Part shown: positions 7,980 to 17,016 of the stretch, in pieces | Layout of the letters: every line of letters begins with the position of its first letter | How positions within the stretch are numbered: position 1 is the stretch's first letter | DNA from: Geminicoccaceae bacterium | Lineage (GTDB): Bacteria; Pseudomonadota; Alphaproteobacteria; Geminicoccales; Geminicoccaceae | Reading direction: 5' to 3' | Length of the DNA: 64,000 nt | NCBI GenBank assembly: GCA_028285265.1 | Contig: JANQPX010000020.1 | Coordinates: 310,001-374,000 of the forward strand | The notes under the pieces: generated by a model | Databases searched by the model: none | What the model was told of the DNA's origin: nothing | The model's input: the letters and a program-made list of their open reading frames with translations, nothing else | Translations under genes and position numbers: made by a program

Positions 7980-9121
7980 CCCATTTGATCGTGACTTTCA
8001 GCCTTTGCTTTTTCCTTGGCCTGATGTTTCGGCCAGCCACGATCAAACCAGTTCGTTTTCGAAAGCCATGCAAAAATGGGCAAGGCAAACGCAACGATGA
8101 CCAGGACCCGCAGTCCATGATGGGTAACAACGAAGGCTGGGTCGAAGCCCATACCGAGAGCAATTAAACTCATTTCTGGAAAGCCGCCGGGGATGAGCGC
8201 GAGGAGTAGCAGGGCCAACTCGCTTTCGGTCACGTATGCAAGCCCAAGGGCAAAGACCAGCGTTACGAGAAACATGAGCAACGCGCCACCGGCGCCAACG
8301 GTCAGAGTCTTCAAAATAAGGCGCAGTGGAACGCCGCTGAAGCGACATCCTACGCTTGTGCCGATCGCCAACTGCGCTGCTGCAACGGCGATAAACGGAG
8401 GGCTCGCATGGGCCAAACCCGCAAGATGGATCACGGAGCTTAAAATTAGCGGCCCCATAAAGGACGGCGACGGAAGTCTGATGCGTACGGCCAGGAACCA
8501 GCCCACAACCAGCGAAGCAGACAGGATGGCAAGCTGGTCAAATGCCAGCTTCTCGTCGCTCGCAACGAGCGCGACGGTAGGCTGCAGCTCGATGAACATA
8601 TTCGCAGCGATCGGAAGACTAAAGACGATCAAGACGAGACGTGCCGAATGAAATAGCGCGACACTCCGTAGATCCCCACCATGCTGATCTGAAAGAATGA
8701 CCATTTCGCTAAGCCCGCCAGGCGTCGCAGCAAAGAAGGCCGTCTTACCATCGAAGATTGCAAGGCTTCTCAGATAAAACAGAACGAGACAACCAATGAC
8801 CACCACATAGATCGGTAGCACAGCAAGGCTCGGTAGCCATGCTCCCATGCCAGCAAGACGGTCGGGCGTGAAGGCACTTCCTAACGTCACGCCAACGACC
8901 CCGATCATGGGTTTTCTTATGAGGTTTGGTAGGCTGATTCTCGCACCCGCAAGGCTGGCCGCCATCGTTGCTGCCATTGCACCGAGCATCCAAGGAAGCG
9001 GGAGTTGGACATAGGCAAAGACGGCGCCGCCGGCAAACCCGATCAACAACGCACCGACAACGCGTCGAACGGCTTGGACGTCGACTCTTGGAAAACGCTT
9101 GGGAGTACCTTTAAGCTGCAT
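7976..9121 (-). CDS. AbrB-family multi-pass membrane protein (putative AmoA-like transporter)
   Basis: About 381 aa, nearly all hydrophobic, with roughly ten membrane segments in two repeated halves: GALLIGFAGGAVFAYVQLPLPWMLGAM near the start and the related SASLVVGWFLAVRIRLPSPSFMGPL in the middle. The repeat, with its PWMLG/SFMGP turns, is typical of the bacterial AbrB (PF05145) membrane family, often mislabelled ammonia monooxygenase. Transport substrate is unknown. It should not be confused with the Bacillus transition-state regulator AbrB. ATG 9121 is chosen over the TTG two codons upstream. It overlaps the pdxJ stop by 4 nt tail to tail. Confidence 0.8.
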   Translation of the reverse strand: MQLKGTPKRFPRVDVQAVRRVVGALLIGFAGGAVFAYVQLPLPWMLGAMAATMAASLAGARISLPNLIRKPMIGVVGVTLGSAFTPDRLAGMGAWLPSLAVLPIYVVVIGCLVLFYLRSLAIFDGKTAFFAATPGGLSEMVILSDQHGGDLRSVALFHSARLVLIVFSLPIAANMFIELQPTVALVASDEKLAFDQLAILSASLVVGWFLAVRIRLPSPSFMGPLILSSVIHLAGLAHASPPFIAVAAAQLAIGTSVGCRFSGVPLRLILKTLTVGAGGALLMFLVTLVFALGLAYVTESELALLLLALIPGGFPEMSLIALGMGFDPAFVVTHHGLRVLVIVAFALPIFAWLSKTNWFDRGWPKHQAKEKAKAESHDQMG

Positions 9122-9277
9122 GACCAAGGTCTAGAGCATACCTGGTCAATGTAGCACAAGTCCGAGACGATGATTCGTTGGAACGAGGAGGTGCCTCCGT
9201 ACGTTCGAAGACATCGCGGACTCGCTGAAAATGTGCTGGCGTCGATATTATACGAATTCAAGACGACCATTACCGAA

Positions 9278-9306
9278 CGACCGGCCAGGCAGAACCTGAC
9301 CGGTCG
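9278..9306. other. Imperfect inverted repeat in a 291-nt intergenic gap
   Basis: CGACCGG..CCGGTCG with an inner CAGG/CCTG pair: an 11-bp stem with one C/A mismatch and a 5-nt loop. It lies downstream of the LuxR gene and upstream of the AbrB-family gene, both on the minus strand. It could end or process the LuxR transcript. The rest of gap 9122-9412 holds only AT-rich sequence next to the LuxR stop. Confidence 0.35.
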
Positions 9307-9412
9307 CTGGATTGCCCGAAATCAACATGGCAATCTTTGCCGCAGTTGCACCTACCAATTAGGAGGGGAATCGCACTTTTTTTCTAAATTTTCAGCTCAT
9401 AAGCGACCTATT

Positions 9413-10594
9413 TTATTTTTTGTTCTCTTTTTCATTGCTTGAAGGTGGAAGAAAGAGATTGGCCTGACTCGCGAGCAGGCGAATGAGGTCTGCCAAGCGG
9501 CGGGTCTCTGTTTTCGCTTCGACCTGCTTTAGAAGCCATCGAACATAGTGGATCGAGAGCTCATTTTGCTCAGCATAGGCCTTGAGAGACATGCCTGCAC
9601 CAATCGCCATGGCCAGTCGCGCTTCCGCTGGCGTCAAATTGTAAAGACTACGCAACACGATCGCGGGGGGAACCAGATTACACTCGAGATCCATTACGAA
9701 GACTGCAACGGTAGGACATACGCTCAATTGCCTTGTGGCCAGGCTTGTCTCTGGTGATGTCGATAAGGGTGTAACCAGGATGTGGTAAGAGCGTTTCATT
9801 GACGGGCGTGGGACAGTCATCATGCCGCCTGGGCGCTTTCTAAGCCGGTTCGACGCCGTCATCGCGGATCGTATGAGGCGCTGCAATTCCGTACCCGCCG
9901 ATTTGGCCGATGCGCGTAATTCTCCCTCGTTCGTCGAAAGGCCGTCTTGTTGGCGCAGCAATCGATCAGCAGACGCATTTTGCCAGATGATTCGACCTTC
10001 ATCATTAATGAGGAACAAAGCCTGCCCCAGTCGATCAAGCAGTTCGAGGGCCCCCTGCCCTTGGGCATTCGACGTGATGAGTCGGCGACGCAACTGCAGG
10101 CTACGCTGGAGATGTGGCAGCAAGAGTCGAGCACGATCGAGCGTTTCGGAATCCGCATGGTCTTGATTGAGGCCACGGTGACTAGACAAAAAGGCATGGT
10201 TACCGTCGCCAAGATCCATCATGGCAGAAACAATAAAGCGATGGCCAATCGGGCGTAGAAAGTCTTGATAGAACTCGTGGGTATCGATGATCTCTTTGTC
10301 GACCAAGTCACGGTCGGTGACGATACTATTTAAGGCACCGGGCATGGCGCGATGCATCCTGATATCGACGCTGTGAAAATAGTCTCGATACGCAGAAATC
10401 GACTCCGGCGAGATGTTGTCACCAAAAAATCGATCGACCGGTTTGAGTTCTTCGTCAGTGAAAAAAAGTGTAGCGCCATGACCACCAAGAAATTCATTGA
10501 TATTCTTCAATAGGAGTGGCCATTCTTCATCATTAACCGCAGCGCTATAACATTGATCAATGAGCTGAAAAACCCAGTCTAATTCTCTCTTCAT
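9413..10594 (-). CDS. LuxR-type HTH transcriptional regulator
   Basis: About 393 aa. The C-terminus carries a LuxR/NarL-type helix-turn-helix: LTPAEARLAMAIGAGMSLKAYAEQ, then SIHYVRWLLKQVEAKTETRRLADLIRLL. The first 300 residues contain no receiver aspartate signature or autoinducer-binding motif; a PAS-like stretch (ALFLINDEGRIIWQNASADRLL) sits in the middle, so a small ligand or cofactor may be sensed. The recognition region is less canonical than usual (VRW instead of VRxx after the turn). ATG 10594 is preferred; TTG/GTG codons 5-6 codons upstream are possible. It shares overall plan with the LuxR protein beside the tad locus. Confidence 0.78.
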   Translation of the reverse strand: MKRELDWVFQLIDQCYSAAVNDEEWPLLLKNINEFLGGHGATLFFTDEELKPVDRFFGDNISPESISAYRDYFHSVDIRMHRAMPGALNSIVTDRDLVDKEIIDTHEFYQDFLRPIGHRFIVSAMMDLGDGNHAFLSSHRGLNQDHADSETLDRARLLLPHLQRSLQLRRRLITSNAQGQGALELLDRLGQALFLINDEGRIIWQNASADRLLRQQDGLSTNEGELRASAKSAGTELQRLIRSAMTASNRLRKRPGGMMTVPRPSMKRSYHILVTPLSTSPETSLATRQLSVCPTVAVFVMDLECNLVPPAIVLRSLYNLTPAEARLAMAIGAGMSLKAYAEQNELSIHYVRWLLKQVEAKTETRRLADLIRLLASQANLFLPPSSNEKENKK

Positions 10595-10705
10595 AGGAAT
10601 TATTTTCACCAAAAAGGGATGGAGAATATATCAAAGGACTAAATGGTCTTCGCTTGTTTAGAATAGCCACAAGAGGGGAACAAGCCCCTTGTTCTCGAAT
10701 AAAAT

Positions 10706-10738
10706 TGCTGGCGGTTACCTGAGAAACTGCTGGCGGTT
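10706..10738. repeat. Tandem 11-bp direct repeat, 22-bp period
   Basis: TGCTGGCGGTT occurs exactly at 10706-10716 and 10728-10738, so the copies lie on the same face of the helix two turns apart, and both are followed within a base by ACC. They sit between the LuxR gene and rph, about 110 nt from each start. This looks like a tandem binding site for a regulator, perhaps the LuxR protein itself. Confidence 0.45.
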
Positions 10739-10849
10739 CACCAAGGCATGCGCTAGAGCATGTGGCTCTCCCGGCATCCTCATGTCAGCGTTCTGTTCGT
10801 CCTGGGCCGACATGAACGTTGGAAACAAGCTTCGATGAAGGAGATATCC

Positions 10850-11575
10850 TTGCGACCTTCCGGACGGCGACCCGATCAGCTACGCGAGATTAGCCTTGAG
10901 CCGGGCTTTGCCCCGCACGCGGAAGGATCTTGTCTGATCCGCTGCGGCAACACCCATGTGCTTTGCACAGCAAGCGTCCAGGAGCGTGTTCCGCCTTTTC
11001 TTCGCAACACTGGCCGTGGATGGGTCACAGCCGAATATGGTATGCTGCCTCGCTCGACCGACCGTCGCACCGATCGAGAAGCTGCGCGTGGCAAGCAATC
11101 AGGGCGGACTCAAGAGATTCAACGATTGATCGGACGATCTCTCCGCGCCGTGATCGATCTCGAATCCTTTGGCGAGCGACAAATTATCCTGGACTGCGAC
11201 GTCCTACGCGCTGATGGCGGCACGCGCTGCGCGTCGATTACCGGTGCCTATGTCGCCCTACATCAAGCGCTCCAATGGCTGGTTCGGAGCGAAGAGATCC
11301 CAGCAATGCCGCGAATCGAACCGGTGGCTGCAATCTCCTGCGGGATCTTCAATGGCGAAGCCGTACTTGATCTCGACTATCCCGAGGACAGCGAGGCAGA
11401 AGCCGATGCGAACTTCGTCATGACCCGTTCGGGTGGTATTGTTGAGATCCAAGTGACAGCCGAGGAGGACCCGCTCTCTGGCGATGACTTCGCCAGAATG
11501 CATGCCTTGGCGAGGTCAGGCATTGAGGAGCTGGCTCGGCTACAGCAACAAGCGCTCACAGCGTCTGCCATTTGA
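10850..11575 (+). CDS. rph: Ribonuclease PH
   Basis: Phosphorolytic 3'-5' exoribonuclease that trims tRNA and other RNA 3' ends. Motifs: [47 protein letters not shown] in its expected place, [20 protein letters not shown], and [17 protein letters not shown]. The frame is open from 10760, but known RNase PH proteins begin MRPSGR, and here RPSGRRPDQ follows a TTG at 10850 that is preceded by AAGGAG (10838-10843) at 6-nt spacing. I therefore take TTG 10850 as the start (about 241 aa, family length). The ATG at 10835 would place the ribosome-binding site inside the gene. The stop TGA overlaps the rdgB ATG. Confidence 0.95.
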   Translation: MRPSGRRPDQLREISLEPGFAPHAEGSCLIRCGNTHVLCTASVQERVPPFLRNTGRGWVTAEYGMLPRSTDRRTDREAARGKQSGRTQEIQRLIGRSLRAVIDLESFGERQIILDCDVLRADGGTRCASITGAYVALHQALQWLVRSEEIPAMPRIEPVAAISCGIFNGEAVLDLDYPEDSEAEADANFVMTRSGGIVEIQVTAEEDPLSGDDFARMHALARSGIEELARLQQQALTASAI

Positions 11576-12222
11576 TGGCACGCACTTTTACCGAACAGCG
11601 CCTTGTGCTCGCGACTCAGAATGCGGGCAAGCTCGTTGAGATCAAAGCGCTCATGGCTCCCCTTGGAGTGGATGTTGTCTCAAGTGGCGAACTCGGCCTA
11701 CCGGAACCGGTCGAAGATGGCGATAGTTTCGTTGCGAATGCCGCGTTGAAAGCCAAGGCTGCTGTCGACGCCACAGGCTTCCCCGCTCTTGCAGATGATT
11801 CGGGAATCGAAGTGTTTGGCCTGGATCGGCAGCCCGGCATCTACTCGGCGAGATGGTCAGGACCGGATAGAGACTTTGGCCTCGCCATGGCCCGCGTTCA
11901 TCGCGAACTCGTGGAACGTTATGGCGATTTTCAACAAGCGGATAAGCGCGCCCGCTTCGTCGCTCTCCTTTGCCTCGCCTGGCCTGATGGCCATCAGGAG
12001 TTTGCTGAAGGTGAGGTCATGGGCGAGCTCGTTTATCCACCTCGAGGCACAGGCGGTTTCGGCTACGACCCCATCTTTCTGCCGGAAGGACAAACCAAGA
12101 CGTTTGGCGAAATGCTTGACTCTGAAAAGAGCCAACTTAGCCATCGCGCTAGGGCGATGGCTACGCTCATCGAAACCTGCTTTGGCGGCCGTACGTCGCC
12201 GCCGCCTACCCCAACAACGTGA
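11575..12222 (+). CDS. rdgB: XTP/dITP diphosphatase (HAM1/RdgB family)
   Basis: Hydrolyses non-canonical purine nucleoside triphosphates such as dITP and XTP to monophosphates, keeping them out of DNA and RNA. Family motifs in order: VLATQNAGKLVEI, EDGDSFVANAALKAKAA, LADDSGIEV, PGIYSARWSG, and GFGYDPIFLPEGQTKTFGEM. 215 aa, normal length. The start ATG overlaps the rph stop as TGATG, implying translational coupling; rph-rdgB is a standard alphaproteobacterial pair. The hemW gene that often follows is absent, and the next gene is on the other strand. Confidence 0.95.
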   Translation: MARTFTEQRLVLATQNAGKLVEIKALMAPLGVDVVSSGELGLPEPVEDGDSFVANAALKAKAAVDATGFPALADDSGIEVFGLDRQPGIYSARWSGPDRDFGLAMARVHRELVERYGDFQQADKRARFVALLCLAWPDGHQEFAEGEVMGELVYPPRGTGGFGYDPIFLPEGQTKTFGEMLDSEKSQLSHRARAMATLIETCFGGRTSPPPTPTT

Positions 12223-12260
12223 TGAGCCCGACGACGAAAAGTCGATCGTCTCAAAGGCAT

Positions 12261-13634
12261 TTATTGTGTTAACGGTGGATCAGGAACGTTCGAGGGAGTT
12301 CGACCAAACGGCCCACCGAATGCATCAGCTCCCCCTTGAAAGAAGGGATCGCCGAACAAACCGTCGTCTTCGTCTTCGAAACGAATGGGCGTCGGATCGA
12401 TTTCGCGAATCGAACTATCGGCCACCTCAAGGACAGCAAGGCCATGTTGCACAAGGCCATCAGGCTGTAGACGGAATAAGCCGGTCGCGCCGGCAAACCC
12501 CTCGCGGTCCGTCAAGCTGATCGCATTAAAGGTCCTGTCCTCAAGATCGCGTTGAACGATAACGGCGAGAGCGGTTGCATCATAGGCAAGGCTTGCCAAC
12601 TGTTCGGGCTTCTTGTCGAAAGTCGCATTGAACCGATCTTCAAATGTGGAGAAGGCATCCGGCGACGAAGCAGCAAACCACCCACCTTCGAGGGCGTCCT
12701 CCGCAAGAATCCGAGCATCATCCTGCCAACGTATCGTCCCTATGAACTGCACGTTTGACGGATCCACGTCATAGAACGTCAAGAGTGAAGCAACCGAGCG
12801 TAGGCGATCGCCGCCATCGGCAATCATAATCGCATCGAATGTCGGTTCTCCGAATGTATCGAGCGACTCGATCTGTTTCAGCACGGCCTGAGCGACCTCG
12901 TCTTCCTCTCCCATGGCCTCGAGAATTCGCCGTTCGCCTTCGAGAGCCGCCTGCCTTTCCCTGTAGTCGGCAATTTCACGCACCACCGATGAAGGATCCT
13001 CGAGGTTGGGCGGATAGTAATGGACTTCGCCCATCCGTCCCCCCTGCTCGATGACGGCGCGTTCCAATGCCCGCATTGCGGTTTCACCATAGGCATCATC
13101 AGGCGCCAGACCAGCGAAGCTCTCGATCCCTTGATCCATGGCGTATTGAACCACACGCTCCACCTGCTCCTCAGGGCGAAATCCCAAGAGATAGGTTCCC
13201 TGATCAGCAACAGAAGTGACATTGGAGAAGGCTAGCACACGTACATCGGCGGCCTGTGCGACCGGCGTCACGGCGCGAACCGCTTGGCTAAACAGGGGGC
13301 CGATCAAAAGTTCGGCGCCTTCATTCAGGAGCTCCTGCGCTGCAAGCTCAGCACCTCCTGCCGTGCCACCGGTATCTTTTGGAAGCAGGACAACCGAATT
13401 GGGGCCAGCATCGAAGAGCGCCATCTGCGCCGCGCGCAGCATGTCTTGTCCTAGGCTGGATGCTCGTCCACTCAGCGGCAGCAACAAGCCAACACGAACC
13501 TCCTCAGGAAGATCAACATCAGCCTGATCAATGATGAGCGGCGCCTCTGAGCGCACGATGGGTTGTTGATTCTGGCAGGCGATGAGTGAGGCGCACGCCG
13601 TAACGGCCAACGCCAATGCAGGGCCTTTTCTCAC
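12261..13634 (-). CDS. LpoA-like lipoprotein / penicillin-binding protein activator (periplasmic-binding fold)
   Basis: Starting at GTG 13634, preceded by GGAGAGG at good spacing, gives 457 aa with a lipoprotein signal peptide: a basic N-terminus, a hydrophobic core and a lipobox ASLIAC with Cys20. The rest is a type-1 periplasmic-binding fold (EVRVGLLLPLSGRASSLGQ, then GAELLIGPLFSQAVRAV, then QGTYLLGFRPEEQVERVVQYA). In proteobacteria this architecture is annotated as penicillin-binding protein activator LpoA, which sits in the outer membrane and stimulates PBP1a; in alphaproteobacteria activity is inferred only. The neighbour usually found, rsmI, is not present next to it. The 305-nt divergent gap 13635-13939 has no gene I can support. 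Confidence 0.82.
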   Translation of the reverse strand: MRKGPALALAVTACASLIACQNQQPIVRSEAPLIIDQADVDLPEEVRVGLLLPLSGRASSLGQDMLRAAQMALFDAGPNSVVLLPKDTGGTAGGAELAAQELLNEGAELLIGPLFSQAVRAVTPVAQAADVRVLAFSNVTSVADQGTYLLGFRPEEQVERVVQYAMDQGIESFAGLAPDDAYGETAMRALERAVIEQGGRMGEVHYYPPNLEDPSSVVREIADYRERQAALEGERRILEAMGEEDEVAQAVLKQIESLDTFGEPTFDAIMIADGGDRLRSVASLLTFYDVDPSNVQFIGTIRWQDDARILAEDALEGGWFAASSPDAFSTFEDRFNATFDKKPEQLASLAYDATALAVIVQRDLEDRTFNAISLTDREGFAGATGLFRLQPDGLVQHGLAVLEVADSSIREIDPTPIRFEDEDDGLFGDPFFQGGADAFGGPFGRTPSNVPDPPLTQ

Positions 13635-13916
13635 GATAACCCTCTCCAGCAACGACACAAATCCACCATTCCGATCATCGCTTACATGGTCAAAAGCCAA
13701 ATCGTGGTCAAGCTAGCGAGTGTCGAGAGTGAAGTAAACTCGCGTCGCCACTTCGCCAGACCGCCGCGTATCGCCACCGCCTTAGAGTTCCGTTGATCAC
13801 GCTTCATTTTGTTGGCGCGGTGTGTCTTTTGTTTGCTGTTCAAGGCCATGGCCTTGCTGAAAATTGGGACCTGCCATAAAGACAAGGTCGTCTATTTTGA
13901 TGAACGCGTCAAACGA

Positions 13917-13932
13917 ATGCATTGGCATGCAT
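13917..13932. promoter_or_regulatory. Palindrome upstream of the glycerate kinase gene
   Basis: ATGCAT-TGGC-ATGCAT: two self-complementary hexamers 4 nt apart, ending 7 nt before the presumed start codon. It could be an operator overlapping the ribosome-binding region, but the evidence is the symmetry alone. Confidence 0.25.
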
Positions 13933-13939
13933 TTGAGGA

Positions 13940-15226
13940 ATGAGTTGGGATCAAGACCCTATGAGTGATGACCAGCAGCGACGTCTCCTGCGCAAAATGC
14001 TTGAAGCTGCAATCGATGCGGCAACCCCGAGCAAGCTGATCAAAGCCCACCTGCCGCCAAAGCCCGCCGGGCGGACGATCGTTCTCGGCGCTGGCAAGGC
14101 CTCAGCGGCAATGGCGCGTGAGGTCGAGGAGCATATGCCCGGGCAAATAGAGGGCTTGATCGTCACGCGTTACGGTCATGCCGTGAGTTGCGACAAAATC
14201 GAGATCGTCGAAGCAGCACACCCCGTGCCAGATGAAGCGGGACGGTCGGCAGCTGCACGCATGCTCAAGCTTGCAGAAAGTGCCAATGCGGAAGATCTCG
14301 TCCTGTGTTTGATTTCCGGCGGCGCATCGGCTCTCTTGTCACTTCCTTCCGATGGAATTTCGCTTGAGGATAAGCAGGCGCTCAACAAAGCTCTTCTCGA
14401 ATGTGGCGCCGATATCACTCAGATGAACACCGTGCGCAAGCACCTCTCAGCCATCAAAGGGGGCCGGCTGGCCGCAGCCGCCCACCCCGCGAAGACGGTG
14501 TCATTGCTGATATCCGATGTTCCAGGCGACGACCCGGCAGTCATCGGATCCGGTCCGACGGTGCCGGACCCGACAACATTCGATGATGCACGCGACGTCC
14601 TTGCTCATTTCGGCATCAAAGGCCCGAAGTCTGTGACCGATCACCTGAACGCTGGTGGCGAAGAGACCCCGAAGCCGGACGACCCTCGACTTGCCGACAA
14701 TGAGGTCCATATGATTGCGACCCCACAAGCCTCGCTTGAGGCGGCCGTGGCGATTGCTCTGGATCACGGCATTCGGCCCGTTGTGCTTGGGGATTCGATC
14801 GAAGGAGAGGCCCGCGATGTCGCCAAGGTGATGGCCGGCATCGCAAGGCAGGTGCGCAACCATGCCCAACCTGCCATGGCTCCCTGCGTCCTGCTCTCGG
14901 GGGGCGAGACGACGGTGACCGTGAAAGGCAAAGGACGAGGTGGGCGCAATGCCGAGTTTTTACTTGCTCTCGCGGTCCAGCTTGCCGGCGCTGACGACAT
15001 CTACGCACTGGCAGCCGATACCGATGGCATTGACGGAAGCGAGGACAATGCCGGTGCGATCGTCACGCCCGATACGTTGGAAAGGGCAGCCGCAATGGAT
15101 CTCAACGCCATGACGCTTCTTTCCGACAACGATGGCTATAGTTTTTTCGAAAAGTTGGAGGATCTTATCAAGACCGGGCCAACCCTAACGAACGTTAACG
15201 ATTTTCGGGCAATCTTGATCCTCTAA
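13940..15226 (+). CDS. Glycerate 2-kinase, MOFRL family (GckA/TtuD type)
   Basis: ATP-dependent phosphorylation of D-glycerate to 2-phosphoglycerate, feeding serine-cycle, glyoxylate or tartrate carbon into glycolysis. 428 aa, the usual length for the class II (MOFRL) kinases. Visible signatures: RTIVLGAGKASAAMA, LVLCLISGGASALL, TVRKHLSAIKGGRLA, LISDVPGDDPAVIGSGPT, and the C-terminal MOFRL region VLLSGGETTVTVKGKGRGGRNAEF with ALAADTDGIDGSEDNAGA. The first ATG (13940) is used; ATG 13961 is an alternative because GAGGA lies only 1 nt before 13940. It is a single gene, divergent from the LpoA-like gene. Confidence 0.92.
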   Translation: MSWDQDPMSDDQQRRLLRKMLEAAIDAATPSKLIKAHLPPKPAGRTIVLGAGKASAAMAREVEEHMPGQIEGLIVTRYGHAVSCDKIEIVEAAHPVPDEAGRSAAARMLKLAESANAEDLVLCLISGGASALLSLPSDGISLEDKQALNKALLECGADITQMNTVRKHLSAIKGGRLAAAAHPAKTVSLLISDVPGDDPAVIGSGPTVPDPTTFDDARDVLAHFGIKGPKSVTDHLNAGGEETPKPDDPRLADNEVHMIATPQASLEAAVAIALDHGIRPVVLGDSIEGEARDVAKVMAGIARQVRNHAQPAMAPCVLLSGGETTVTVKGKGRGGRNAEFLLALAVQLAGADDIYALAADTDGIDGSEDNAGAIVTPDTLERAAAMDLNAMTLLSDNDGYSFFEKLEDLIKTGPTLTNVNDFRAILIL

Positions 15227-15370
15227 CCTCGGCCAATTCAGAAGATCTGATCGATGATGCCACCGATACCAGGGTACAGTTTTTGCCCTACCCTCCCATC
15301 GATCGGCATGTCACCATAGGCGGTCTAGACATGAACGAAGAAACCCTTCTCGAAGGGAGGAAACGCTGTA

Positions 15371-16180
15371 ATGGGATCTCTTAGTCGCTCGGGATGCGCT
15401 CTGGCCATTGGCCTGATTGCTCTGACCACCTCAACAGCAGCACTTGCCGCCTTAACATCGCACCGTGCGGCCTATCGCCTAAAGCTCGATAGTTCGCACC
15501 GCATGAGCGGCCTTGCCGGTGTTAGTGGGGGTTTGGTGATCGAATGGCAGCGCTCATGTGATGGCTGGCTTTCCCATCAAAGGCTGGGATTTATCGCCGC
15601 GACAGAGGGTGGTGGCGATTTCTCGCACGACGTACGTTTCAGCAGCTGGGAGGCGTCCGACGGGTCGCAAATGCGTTACACCGTGCGCAGCTATGATGGC
15701 GATCAACTGCGCGAAGAGTATATGGGTAATGCGACCATCGAAGCACCGGATGGTAGCGGGGTAGCCAGCTTCACCAAACCCGACGACCGAACGGTTGACC
15801 TGCCGCCTGGAACCGTATTTCCAGCCGATCACTTTAATCGGCTGCTCAGCGAAGCTGACAGAGGCAGTTCCTTCATCAGTCATGAAGTTTTTGATGGGTG
15901 GGGCTATGACGCACTGACTCAAGTCACTTCAGTGATCGGTGAGCAACGCCCATACCGCCCCTCGAACGACGACGAACTTTCCTCAAAGTCCGAAGCTGAA
16001 GCCTGGCCCGTCAGCATGGCCTATTACAGTCTTGCAACGCAAAGCGATATTCCTGAATTTGAAGCCAAGTTCATGTTGACAGACGAAGGGGTTTTACAAG
16101 AACTGCTGTTGGACTACGGCGACTTTCGCCTCAAGGCGACATTGGCCGAGTTCGAGCGATTGGATGAACCTGCCTGCTAA
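15371..16180 (+). CDS. eipB: EipB-like cell-envelope protein (DUF1849)
   Basis: Periplasmic protein of the DUF1849 family, for which EipB of Brucella (envelope integrity, beta-spiral fold) is the model. A signal peptide is seen (CALAIGLIALTTSTAALA, cleaved near residue 27), followed by the typical start LTSHRAAYRLKLD and SGGLVIEWQRSCDGW. Two cysteines, one in SCDGW and one at the very C-terminus (DEPAC), match the pair that forms a disulfide in EipB. 269 aa is the expected length. GGGAGG precedes the start. DUF1849 is essentially confined to Alphaproteobacteria, which supports the taxonomic reading of the window. Confidence 0.88.
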   Translation: MGSLSRSGCALAIGLIALTTSTAALAALTSHRAAYRLKLDSSHRMSGLAGVSGGLVIEWQRSCDGWLSHQRLGFIAATEGGGDFSHDVRFSSWEASDGSQMRYTVRSYDGDQLREEYMGNATIEAPDGSGVASFTKPDDRTVDLPPGTVFPADHFNRLLSEADRGSSFISHEVFDGWGYDALTQVTSVIGEQRPYRPSNDDELSSKSEAEAWPVSMAYYSLATQSDIPEFEAKFMLTDEGVLQELLLDYGDFRLKATLAEFERLDEPAC

Positions 16181-16245
16181 CGATGTGTTTGAGCGGGTCA
16201 ACCCAGCGCTCTTGTCGATGGGACCAGCTTTAAGGAATGTAAATC

Positions 16246-16986
16246 ATGGCGGGCCGCCTGGAAGGAAAGACCGCTCTTGTGACGGCAGCGGGACAGGGCA
16301 TAGGCAAAGCAACCGCGCTGATGATGGCCGCTGAAGGGGCTTCAGTCTTGGCAACTGATATTAACCCTCACCTCCTCAGCGAAATCGACGGAGCCTCCGG
16401 CATCAAGACAGCAAGGCTCGATGTGCTAGATGCCGAGGCCATTCGCGCATTGGCCAGCTCCCAAGGCAGCTTTGATATTCTCGCCAATATCGCCGGGTTC
16501 GTGCATCACGGGACGATTCTCGACTGTACAGATGATGATTTCGATTTTTCGATGAATCTGAACGTCAAGGCCATGTTTTGGACGATCCGTGCTGTCCTGC
16601 CGTCGATGATTGAGGCTGGAGGTGGCAGCATCGTCAATATGTCCTCGGTCTGTTCCAGCGTTAAGGGCATTCCTAACCGTTTCGCTTACGGTACAACAAA
16701 AGCGGCTGTTATTGGTCTCACCCGTTCCATCGCTGCCGACTTCGTCAGCCATCGGGTACGATGCAATGCGATTTGTCCAGGGACCGTCCAATCGCCTTCG
16801 CTCGACGACCGAATTAACGCATTCGATGACCCGGTCCAGGCAAGAAAAGACTTTATTGCGCGGCAGCCCATGGGACGCTTAGGAACGGCGGAAGAAATTG
16901 CCGCGCTCGCCGTCCATCTTGCCGGCGATGAAAGCAACTACACAACCGGACAAGCGATCGTGATTGACGGCGGCATTGCGATTTAA
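16246..16986 (+). CDS. SDR oxidoreductase, DHRS6/BDH2-like
   Basis: Short-chain dehydrogenase of 246 aa. The cofactor motif is TAAGQGIGKATALM, followed by ATDIN whose Asp predicts NAD rather than NADP. The catalytic set is NMSSVCSS and YGTTK. The stretches NIAGFVHHGTILDC, DFSMNLNVKAM, SVKGIPNRFAYGTTKAAVIG and RCNAICPGTVQSPSL match the type-2 3-hydroxybutyrate dehydrogenase (DHRS6) line more closely than general SDRs. DHRS6 proteins oxidise 3-hydroxybutyrate weakly and have been proposed to act on 4-oxo-proline or catechol siderophore precursors, so the true substrate is open. It follows eipB by 66 nt on the same strand and may be co-transcribed. Confidence 0.88.
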   Translation: MAGRLEGKTALVTAAGQGIGKATALMMAAEGASVLATDINPHLLSEIDGASGIKTARLDVLDAEAIRALASSQGSFDILANIAGFVHHGTILDCTDDDFDFSMNLNVKAMFWTIRAVLPSMIEAGGGSIVNMSSVCSSVKGIPNRFAYGTTKAAVIGLTRSIAADFVSHRVRCNAICPGTVQSPSLDDRINAFDDPVQARKDFIARQPMGRLGTAEEIAALAVHLAGDESNYTTGQAIVIDGGIAI

Positions 16987-17016
16987 GTCTTTTCTAACGC
17001 TCCAGCGCTTATATCG

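Noticed and set aside
13682-13885. 67-aa minus-strand frame between the LpoA-like and glycerate kinase genes
   Set aside because: No ribosome-binding site, no family pattern, and it ends in the upstream region of the lipoprotein gene; looks like chance.
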